Source: an uncultured Methanomicrobiales archaeon (lineage in GTDB: Archaea > Thermoplasmatota > Thermoplasmata > Methanomassiliicoccales > Methanomethylophilaceae). Taken from it: a stretch of DNA of 5,270 nt. The stretch spans positions 1 through 5,270 of the forward strand of contig CAMMYR010000065.1 of the NCBI GenBank assembly GCA_946528255.1. Reading direction: 5' to 3'. The notes beneath the pieces were generated by a model, which was not told where the DNA came from, did not search any database, and was given only the letters and a program-made list of their open reading frames with translations. Positions 1 to 4,576 of this stretch are shown piece by piece; the first letter of the stretch is position 1, and each line of letters starts with the position of its first letter. The translations under genes were made by a program, and so were the position numbers.

Positions 1-652
1 CGGTCTCCTTGAATATAATGTCGGCGAAGCGCGGGCTGCCAACGATGTAGCTGCCGTGGTCCGCCCTCTTCATCACGTATTTCTTGGAGTTCGGGATGCT
101 GCGGACCATGAAGTCGGTGTCAGCCTCGTCTATGCAGTCGCGGCTGGCCCTGACTATCACCGTGGGCACGGTTATCCTGGCCAGCATCTCCTCTGTGATA
201 TGGGGCTCGGTGAGCATCATGGTCACCAGCGGATCCGGGTTCCTGGCGTTCCTGCGCTTCATCAGCGCCACCGAGAATCCCTTCAGGGTCTCCGGCCTTG
301 TGTTTGCACACGCCGCGATCAGCGTGCCGATGTCCTCCGGGTGCTCCGAGGCCCACAGCAGGCCGATTATGCCCCCGTCGCTGTATCCGAAGACTATCGG
401 ATCCACTATCTCCAGTTTCCTGACGAACTGGTGCATGTCCTCGGCCATATCGGCGTAATGGTACTCATCCACCGGATCGCTGCAGCCGTGGCCCCTGGAA
501 TCCACGGAATAGACCTTGAAATACGGCTTCAGGTACCCAATCCCGGCATCGAAAATGTGGCGGTCCTCGCCGTTGCCGTGCAGGAGGATGAGCGGTCTAC
601 CCTCACCCTCCACCGAATAATCCAGGCCTATGTGGTTGACGAAAATTCTCAT
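1..652 (-). CDS. Alpha/beta-hydrolase fold protein, 3' end cut by window edge
   Basis: This is probably a cytoplasmic serine hydrolase of the alpha/beta-hydrolase superfamily; the substrate cannot be told. 217 complete codons are visible and no stop is reached. Family members usually have about 240-270 residues, so only a short C-terminal end is missing. Visible elements in order are the oxyanion-loop motif LLHGNG (residues 23-28), the strand and turn DSRGHGCSD (51-59), the nucleophile elbow GYSDG with Ser91, a short cap region (about 118-155), a likely acid Asp172 in RASRD, and a likely catalytic His199 in ADHGS. The triad is therefore complete. The start at 652 is chosen because the first strand IFVNHIGLDY begins at once and a T-rich TATA-like element lies 28 bp upstream, which suggests a leaderless mRNA. 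There is no signal peptide. It follows aspS on the same strand but has the aspS terminator in front, so it is probably its own transcription unit. The fold is sure; esterase, lactonase or other activity is open. Confidence 0.9.
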   Translation of the reverse strand, partial: MRIFVNHIGLDYSVEGEGRPLILLHGNGEDRHIFDAGIGYLKPYFKVYSVDSRGHGCSDPVDEYHYADMAEDMHQFVRKLEIVDPIVFGYSDGGIIGLLWASEHPEDIGTLIAACANTRPETLKGFSVALMKRRNARNPDPLVTMMLTEPHITEEMLARITVPTVIVRASRDCIDEADTDFMVRSIPNSKKYVMKRADHGSYIVGSPRFADIIFKET

Positions 653-674
653 CGGAATTTAGATTGTCCTAAAA

Positions 675-684
675 TAGATAAAAA
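675..684 (-). promoter_or_regulatory. Probable TATA region of the hydrolase gene
   Basis: Read on the minus strand, a T/A-rich run (TTTTTATCTA) is centred about 28 bp upstream of the hydrolase ATG at 652. That is the usual archaeal distance from TATA box to transcription start, so the mRNA would begin at or within a few bases of the ATG. The run directly follows the aspS terminator hairpin, so it may serve both as terminator tail and as promoter. Confidence 0.5.
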
Positions 685-705
685 TATCGGGGGCGGACCC
701 CCGAT
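675..705 (-). terminator. Hairpin and T-rich terminator after aspS
   Basis: A perfect 8-bp stem, ATCGGGGG with CCCCCGAT and a TCCG tetraloop, occupies 686-705. On the minus strand it starts 6 nt after the aspS stop codon and is followed by ATTTTTATC. The T-rich side exists only in the minus direction, so it should end aspS transcription. Archaeal termination depends mainly on the U tract; the stem may add efficiency or protect the 3' end. Confidence 0.75.
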
Positions 706-711
706 GGAGTT

Positions 712-2016
712 TCAGGGGGACAGCCTGGCGGGGTCCCTGGGGAAGAGGATGGCCTCCCTGATGTTGGGGAGGTCCAGCATCTTGACCAGGAGCCTCTCGA
801 TGCCTATGCCCCATCCGCCGTGCGGGGGCATGCCGTACTTGAAGGCGTCCAGGTAGAATCCGAAGTCCTCGGGGTCGAGGCCCTTCTTCCTCATCCTGGC
901 CACAAGCACATCGTACCTGTGCTCCCTCTGGCCACCGGAGGATATCTCCTGTCCGCGGTAGTCCAGATCGAAGGAGTACGAGTAGGGGGTGCCGTCCTTC
1001 TCCATGATGTAGAACGGCTTGGCCTCCTCGGGGTACTCGATGATGAAGTACAGGTCGCAGCCCTTGGCCATCATGATGTCGCCGATGATCTTCTCGCCCT
1101 CGGTCCCCAGGTCGTCGCCCTCCTTCAGGGGGAGGCCGTTCTCCTGGACCATCTTCAGGCACTCGGAGTACGTGAGCTTGGGGTAGGGCCTGGCGGGGAC
1201 TGTGATGTCCTTGCCGATGAGCTCCAGCTGCCTGGCGCCCCTCTCCTTGAGGCCCTTCAGCACATGGTCGATTATGCACTCGATCATGTCCATGACCTCC
1301 TCCTCGTTGGCGATCCAGGACATCTCGCCGTCGAAGGAGATGAACTCGGTCACGTGGCGGTTGGTGTTGGAGTGCTCCGCGCGGAAGGCGGGGCCGATCT
1401 CGAACACCCTGTCCAGCCCGGTGGACATGAGGATCTGCTTGTAGAGCTGGGGGGACTGGGCCAGGTAAGCGGGCCTGTCGAAGTACTGGACCTTGAACAG
1501 CTCCGCACCGCCCTCGGCTCCGGCGGCGTTGATCTTGGGGGTGTAGACCTGGGTGAATCCGTTCTGCCTGACCGCTTCCTCGATGAGCTCGACCATCAGG
1601 GCCTTCAGCTCGAAAATGGCCTTGATCTCCGGCTTCCTGATGTCCATGAACCTGTGGTTCAGGCGGGTGTCCATCTCCACGTTGACCTTGTCGATGACGC
1701 CCATCGGGAGGGGCACCCCTGCTTCGGAGTAGACCTCGGCGGAGGTGGGGATGAGCTCCAGGCCCAGAGCGGTCTGGTTGCTCTCCTTGACCTCGCCGGT
1801 GATGGAGACCACGGTCTCCCTGGAGAGCTTGGTGAGGAGCCCGAACAGCTCGGGGTCGATCTTCTTCTTGGGCATGGTCACCTGGAGGGTGCCGTGCCTG
1901 TCGCGCAGGGTCAGGAATGAGATGCCGCCCATGTTCCTGACGTCCTGCACCCATCCGCGGACGGTCGCGGTGCCGTCGGACACCGAGATGTCCGAGGAGT
2001 CTCTGATTGCTGCCAT
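712..2016 (-). CDS. aspS: Aspartyl-tRNA synthetase, archaeal type (AspRS/AsnRS class)
   Basis: This cytoplasmic class IIb synthetase attaches aspartate to tRNA-Asp. Many archaeal forms also charge tRNA-Asn with Asp for later amidation by GatCAB. From the start at 2016 it has 434 residues, the normal length for the archaeal family, which lacks the bacterial GAD insertion. The N-terminal OB fold for anticodon binding spans about 13-95 (TVRGWVQDVRNMGG, then FLTLRDRHG). The catalytic domain begins with motif 1 near 121-160. It continues with the QSPQLYKQ active-site segment (187-194), motif 2 FRAEHSNTNRH (211-221, Arg212 contacting ATP), the substrate region SSGGQREHRYD (359-369), and motif 3 GGWGIGIERLL (400-410, Arg408). 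An upstream in-frame ATG at 2055 would add 13 residues, but it lies upstream of the TATA box, while 2016 sits 26 bp downstream of it. AsnRS is the main alternative, but length and motifs favour AspRS. Whether it discriminates between tRNA-Asp and tRNA-Asn cannot be settled here. Confidence 0.95.
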   Translation of the reverse strand: MAAIRDSSDISVSDGTATVRGWVQDVRNMGGISFLTLRDRHGTLQVTMPKKKIDPELFGLLTKLSRETVVSITGEVKESNQTALGLELIPTSAEVYSEAGVPLPMGVIDKVNVEMDTRLNHRFMDIRKPEIKAIFELKALMVELIEEAVRQNGFTQVYTPKINAAGAEGGAELFKVQYFDRPAYLAQSPQLYKQILMSTGLDRVFEIGPAFRAEHSNTNRHVTEFISFDGEMSWIANEEEVMDMIECIIDHVLKGLKERGARQLELIGKDITVPARPYPKLTYSECLKMVQENGLPLKEGDDLGTEGEKIIGDIMMAKGCDLYFIIEYPEEAKPFYIMEKDGTPYSYSFDLDYRGQEISSGGQREHRYDVLVARMRKKGLDPEDFGFYLDAFKYGMPPHGGWGIGIERLLVKMLDLPNIREAILFPRDPARLSP

Positions 2017-2038
2017 AATCCCTGCGAATGGGTACTCC

Positions 2039-2047
2039 GTATAAAAG
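2039..2047 (-). promoter_or_regulatory. TATA box of aspS
   Basis: The minus strand reads CTTTTATAC, a good archaeal TATA box, centred near 2042-2043. Its distance of about 26 bp to the ATG at 2016 places the transcription start on or next to the start codon. This implies a leaderless aspS mRNA and decides between the two possible starts. No Shine-Dalgarno sequence precedes the ATG. Confidence 0.7.
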
Positions 2048-2135
2048 AATGTCAACCCGCGGAAGCGGTTCTAGCCGCACCGGATGCAGCATTGCGGAGT
2101 CCTTGCACAGTAGCGCCTCCTCTGTCCATGCATTG

Positions 2136-2169
2136 TTCGGGCTGTAAGGGGGCCCCGTACATGCCCGAA
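2136..2169. repeat. Imperfect palindrome centred on GGGGCCCC
   Basis: Outer arms TTCGGGC (2136-2142) and GCCCGAA (2163-2169) match perfectly. Inside them TGTA and TACA match with a one-base offset, and GGGG and CCCC meet at the centre (2152/2153). As RNA it could form a long hairpin with a small inner loop. No T tract follows on either strand, so it is not a classical terminator. It could be an operator, a structured 3' UTR of the flavodoxin-ferredoxin mRNA, or chance in GC-rich DNA. Confidence 0.5.
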
Positions 2170-2172
2170 TCC

Positions 2173-2205
2173 GTGAAAAATCGGAATCGAATTCCGAATT
2201 TTCAC
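2173..2205. repeat. 33-bp near-perfect palindrome downstream of the flavodoxin-ferredoxin gene
   Basis: Arms beginning GTGAAAA and ending TTTTCAC, with inner arms TCGGAAT and ATTCCGA, pair at 14 of 16 positions around a central G (2189). It begins 28 nt after the stop of the flavodoxin-ferredoxin gene. On the plus strand it is followed by AAGTTTTAATG; on the minus strand no T tract follows, although the 3' arm itself ends in ATTTTTCAC. It may help end or stabilise the minus-strand mRNA, or be a binding site for a dimeric regulator. Confidence 0.6.
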
Positions 2206-2233
2206 AAGTTTTAATGTGACACCTTAATTTTTC

Positions 2234-3004
2234 TCAATATTTCAGCGGGATACCTATGACCCTCTCGTCGAAATCGGGATGATGGTACCTTCCCCTGCCA
2301 GCCGTATCGGGCCCGAACTCGATGGCCTTCTTGGGGCAGAGGTTCAGGCAGCACATGCACATGCTGCACAGCTCCTCGTCCCAGACCGGCTTCCTGTGGT
2401 AGATCTTGATTATCTGGTTCGGGCAGACGTCCTCGCAGATCCTGCACTCGATGCACCTGTCATTCAGGTGGAAGTGCTCGGTGCGGCGGGATTCGTCGTA
2501 ATGCGGGTACATCTCCTCGAATCCCTCGCAGGAGAGCGTACGCCTATCCCCGGTCTCCCCGGTCTTTATACCTTCTATGATCTCCTTCAGGCGGGCATCC
2601 GCGGCTTCCAGGATGGGTTTCGCCTCCTCCCTGGAGGGCACATCCTCGTAGAATACGGCGTTCTCGGGCATCAGGAGGTCGTAGCATACCGACAGTTCCA
2701 ACCTGTCCCCCAGGCAGTCCTTCAGGTGGTCGTATACGCCCCCGGATTCGCCTGCGCAGGTGGCGATTGCGAAGACCCTGCCCGGATTCCTGACCTTAAG
2801 GTTCTGGGCGAAGGTCCTGACCATGTCGGGGAGCCCGAAGAAGTACACCGGGAACACGAATCCCACGTCCTCCCCCTTGGCATCGTAAAGGAACCTGCCG
2901 TAGCGGACGGCGGCGGCGATGTCGATCTTGGGGATGCCCAGCTCCTCCGAGGCGATGCGGGCCGCGTGGTACGAGTTCCCCGTGCCCGAGAATGCGAATA
3001 TCAT
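2234..3004 (-). CDS. EFR1-type flavodoxin-like protein with two [4Fe-4S] ferredoxin motifs
   Basis: This is a predicted cytoplasmic electron-transfer protein of 256 residues; partners and substrate are unknown. The N-terminal flavodoxin-like domain (1 to about 145) opens with IFAFSGTGNS, where SGTGN (6-10) is the FMN phosphate-binding loop. FVFPVYFFGLP (49-59) and FAIATCAGESGG (78-89) fit the other flavin-contact segments. The C-terminal part carries two CxxCxxCxxxCP motifs: Cys184, 187, 190, 194 and Cys213, 216, 219, 223, enough for two cubane clusters. This domain order matches the family annotated EFR1 (flavodoxin/ferredoxin-like), common in anaerobes and methanogens. Start choice: the ATG at 3022 would add six residues, but the one at 3004 lies directly before the first beta strand and 26 bp downstream of a TATA box. 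It is divergent from the membrane-protein gene, and a palindrome follows it. It has no signal peptide and no membrane segment. Confidence 0.9.
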   Translation of the reverse strand: MIFAFSGTGNSYHAARIASEELGIPKIDIAAAVRYGRFLYDAKGEDVGFVFPVYFFGLPDMVRTFAQNLKVRNPGRVFAIATCAGESGGVYDHLKDCLGDRLELSVCYDLLMPENAVFYEDVPSREEAKPILEAADARLKEIIEGIKTGETGDRRTLSCEGFEEMYPHYDESRRTEHFHLNDRCIECRICEDVCPNQIIKIYHRKPVWDEELCSMCMCCLNLCPKKAIEFGPDTAGRGRYHHPDFDERVIGIPLKY

Positions 3005-3026
3005 GGATGGTACTCGGGTCATCGGG

Positions 3027-3034
3027 TATTAAAG
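3027..3034 (-). promoter_or_regulatory. TATA box of the flavodoxin-ferredoxin gene
   Basis: The minus strand reads CTTTAATA, centred near 3030. The ATG at 3004 is 26 bp downstream, so a leaderless transcript is expected. The ATG at 3022 would fall upstream of the transcript start. A TCGGGT direct repeat (3014-3019 and 3022-3027 on the plus strand, 8-bp period) lies between the box and the start. Confidence 0.6.
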
Positions 3035-3048
3035 ATTCCCACCCAATG

Positions 3049-3056
3049 ATTATATC
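3049..3056 (+). promoter_or_regulatory. TATA box of the membrane-protein gene
   Basis: The plus strand has ATTATATC centred near 3052-3053, about 26 bp before the ATG at 3079. This supports a leaderless mRNA starting at 3079 rather than the in-frame upstream ATGs at 2992 and 3046. The two TATA boxes of this divergent region are only about 22 bp apart, so the two promoters may compete for or share factors. Confidence 0.65.
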
Positions 3057-3078
3057 CACCTATCAGGATTTAGCGCGC

Positions 3079-3996
3079 ATGGATTCGTACCTCAGGTCGT
3101 ATCTGCTACTCGCAATACTAGTACCTGGGGTGCTGGCATTCCTCGTGGCCCAGTTCGATGAATCCCCGTTCTTCGAATTCCAGCCCCTGGAGATAGTCTG
3201 GTACCTCCTCCTGGTGCCTCTGTATCTGCTGCTGTACATCTTCCTCTTCGGGGAGGGCTACGGGCTCCTGGCGAAGAACCCGGACAAGGCCGAGATACCC
3301 AAGCTCCGCTACATCATGTCCAGGATCGGGCTGTTCGGGATGGCCGTGGACATCATCCTCCTTTACGCCGTGTCCCTGAAGATCATCGATTTCGAGTATT
3401 ACAAGAACATGTTCTATCTGATACCATTCACGATGATCATCCTGCTTTTCGGCGCCCTCCGCATGGGCAAGGCCACGATAAGGGACCATCTCCAATCCAC
3501 CCGCCTGGCCGCGGTCATCTTCGTGTCGATGATAGCCATCATCCCCTCGGCCTGTGTCCAGTACCACGAGGACGACATCGACATCAAAATAACCGATGAG
3601 CAGTACGCGCTGGTGGTGGATGCCCCGATGGTTGAATGGATAGTATTCTACTACGCCATAGACGGTGTTGAGCTCCGGAGCAACGTGGAATTCAGGCACA
3701 GCACATTCGGGTACGAGAACGATAACATACGGTCGGGCACCTGGAGCGTGGATTTAGATCCGTATGTCACGGTATGCAAGGTCGCCACGTACAAGGACGT
3801 GGAGCTGTACATCACCCTGGTCTGCGGGGGCGAGATCTACATCCTCAACATGTCGACAGAGGATGACACCAGGTCGCTTTACGACACCATAGTGAGCAAG
3901 CTCACCGGGTACGGCATCGCCCGATACCGTTTTCTACCCAGCGCGGCGATTACCTCCACATGGCGATACTCAACCAGGAGATCAGGGACAAGATGA
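3079..3996 (+). CDS. Membrane protein with five predicted TM segments and a C-terminal PH-like domain
   Basis: I do not recognise a named family for the whole protein. From 3079 it has 305 residues. Five hydrophobic stretches are visible: about 7-25, 38-57, 82-100, 109-126 and 143-158, with a charged loop (58-81, AKNPDKAEIPKLRY) between the second and third. Residues 160 to about 275 are soluble and rich in alternating beta-type residues. The pattern of strands ending with GGEIYILNMSTEDDTRSLYD and a final helix resembles bacterial/archaeal PH-like domains (PH_10 or DUF1648-associated type). In that comparison the last strand and helix contain a 'displaying residues, then ED-T..LY' pattern. 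This resemblance is inference from pattern only. The start is set by the TATA box 26 bp upstream. The last 11 codons overlap the PPOX gene, and the tail after residue 285 looks low in conservation value. The gene is probably cotranscribed with PPOX. Confidence 0.82.
   Translation: MDSYLRSYLLLAILVPGVLAFLVAQFDESPFFEFQPLEIVWYLLLVPLYLLLYIFLFGEGYGLLAKNPDKAEIPKLRYIMSRIGLFGMAVDIILLYAVSLKIIDFEYYKNMFYLIPFTMIILLFGALRMGKATIRDHLQSTRLAAVIFVSMIAIIPSACVQYHEDDIDIKITDEQYALVVDAPMVEWIVFYYAIDGVELRSNVEFRHSTFGYENDNIRSGTWSVDLDPYVTVCKVATYKDVELYITLVCGGEIYILNMSTEDDTRSLYDTIVSKLTGYGIARYRFLPSAAITSTWRYSTRRSGTR
3930..3938 (+). promoter_or_regulatory. Possible weak TATA element inside the membrane-protein gene
   Basis: TTTTCTACC is centred about 26 bp upstream of the ATG at 3960, the same spacing as the other TATA boxes in this window. 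The match to a TATA box is weak and lies inside coding sequence, so PPOX may have its own promoter or may depend only on readthrough from 3079. Confidence 0.25.
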
Positions 3997-4364
3997 AGGC
4001 GCAGGGCAAATTCGCCTTCGCCACGGCCTCGGCCGACGGGACGCCCAACGTGGTCCCCGTGGGGATGCTCTTCGTTGGTGATGACGATAGCATCTGGCTG
4101 GTGGACAACTACCTGAACAAGACTCTGGCCAACCTGAAGGAGAACCCGAAGGCGGCGTTCTACGTATGGTACCCAGACTGCGGGGAATCCTATCAGATCA
4201 AGGGGAGGGTGACCATAGTGTCCTCCGGTCCTGATTACGAGAAGGCCAAAGCCTTCGCACATTCTATAAAAGAAACGTTCCCGGCCAAGAACCTCATCAA
4301 GATGTCGGCGGACGAGATCTACTACGTAACGCCGGGCGACCACGCCGGCAAGAAAGTGGAATGA
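3960..4364 (+). CDS. Pyridoxamine 5'-phosphate oxidase-like split-barrel protein, probably FMN-binding
   Basis: A small cytoplasmic protein of 134 residues from the PPOX-like split-barrel superfamily, which usually binds FMN or F420 as a homodimer; the substrate is unknown. An N-terminal helix (3-15) leads into the first strands FAFATASADGTPNVVPVGML (18-37), the core signature of the fold. These are followed by IWLVDNYLNKTLANLKENPK (45-64), a helix-containing segment typical of flavin-binding members, then AAFYVW and YQIKGRVTIVSSG (78-90). The size is close to that of small single-domain FMN-binding proteins, so it is more likely one of these than a true PdxH, which is about 200 residues. The start at 3960 keeps the N-terminal helix. 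An alternative ATG at 3993 overlaps the upstream stop as ATGA, has GGAG and AGGG before it, and would remove 11 residues. A terminator follows the stop by 6 nt. Confidence 0.88.
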   Translation: MAILNQEIRDKMKAQGKFAFATASADGTPNVVPVGMLFVGDDDSIWLVDNYLNKTLANLKENPKAAFYVWYPDCGESYQIKGRVTIVSSGPDYEKAKAFAHSIKETFPAKNLIKMSADEIYYVTPGDHAGKKVE

Positions 4365-4370
4365 GTTTAC

Positions 4371-4392
4371 CGGGGGCAAAGCCCCCGTTTTT
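4371..4392 (+). terminator. Hairpin and T5 terminator after the PPOX gene
   Basis: A 7-bp stem CGGGGGC/GCCCCCG with an AAA loop (4371-4387) is followed at once by TTTTT (4388-4392) and ACTTTC. It starts 6 nt after the PPOX stop codon. It lies between two convergent genes, but the T tract is on the plus side only; read on the minus strand the hairpin is followed by GGTAAACTC. Confidence 0.85.
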
Positions 4393-4396
4393 ACTT

Positions 4397-4576
4397 TCAA
4401 TCGTCCTCGTCTTCCGGCCCCTTCAGGAGCTGGGGTGCGAGGCCCATGAGGGCGGTGAACGGCACCAGCAGCATGCACCACCAGGTGCCGCACATTATCG
4501 AGAGGGCGACTCCGAGGAAAACCCCGACGATGGCCCCGAGGATCATGCCCTGCTTGGCCTGGGCGTTCAGCTTCAC
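4397..4576 (-). CDS. Small membrane protein, 59 residues, translationally coupled to purB
   Basis: I do not recognise this protein. The frame starts with GTG at 4576 and ends with TGA at 4397. Its sequence has a short polar N-terminus (KLNAQAKQ) and a glycine-rich hydrophobic stretch (about 10-28, with GAIVGVFLG). A CGTWWC turn (29-34) follows, then a second hydrophobic stretch (35-51) and an acidic tail PEDEDD. This suggests a two-helix hairpin in the membrane. Coding evidence is good for its size: the GTG overlaps the purB TGA as GTGA, a GGGAGG Shine-Dalgarno lies 8 nt before the GTG, and codon use (GCC, CTC, GGC, ATC) matches the neighbours. Two cysteines flank the Trp pair and could bind metal or form a disulfide; this is speculative. 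An internal ATG at residue 11 is possible but would remove the polar N-terminus. Confidence 0.75.
   Translation of the reverse strand: MKLNAQAKQGMILGAIVGVFLGVALSIMCGTWWCMLLVPFTALMGLAPQLLKGPEDEDD

Larger units (their letters stand above)
2017..2233. other. Gene-poor interval between the flavodoxin-ferredoxin gene and aspS
   Basis: Both flanking genes are on the minus strand, and 217 bp separate them. The interval holds the aspS TATA box, two adjacent palindromes (2136-2169 and 2173-2205) and about 85 bp (2050-2135) with no feature I can name. Short open frames exist on the minus strand, but their codon use (GCT, AGA, GGA) is unlike the GCC/AGG/GGC preference of the neighbouring genes. No tRNA, C/D-box or 5S/SRP-like pattern was recognised. 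Confidence 0.6.

Noticed and set aside
56..856. Plus-strand open frame of 266 codons opposite the hydrolase and the aspS terminator
   Set aside because: It runs antisense to a hydrolase with an intact catalytic triad and through the terminator hairpin; no domain or promoter is visible.
820..1920. Long plus-strand open frame of 366 codons opposite aspS
   Set aside because: It is the antisense shadow of aspS, caused by GC-rich codon bias; it shows no recognisable domain and lacks a promoter.
2052..2108. 18-codon minus-strand frame with GGAGG 7 nt before a GTG, upstream of aspS; a longer 36-codon version starts with ATG at 2162
   Set aside because: The spacing of GGAGG to GTG is attractive, but codon use (GCT, AGA, GGA, CAA) is unlike the neighbours, the product is low-complexity Ala/Gly/Ser, and the stop falls only a few bases before the aspS TATA box. 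Likely chance.
2179..2200. tRNA T-arm-like GGAATTCGATTCC inside the 33-bp palindrome
   Set aside because: The loop is too short for a T loop, and no acceptor, D or anticodon arms could be fitted around it.
4460..4490. Inverted repeat CGGCACC/GGTGCCG
   Set aside because: It lies within the coding sequence of the 59-residue protein, has a 17-nt loop and no T tract, and is explained by codons for Gly-Thr-Trp and Val-Pro.
3879..4493. Minus-strand open frame of 204 codons opposite the PPOX gene
   Set aside because: It crosses the terminator and is antisense to a clear PPOX-fold protein; the composition (Arg, His, Val) is typical of a shadow frame.
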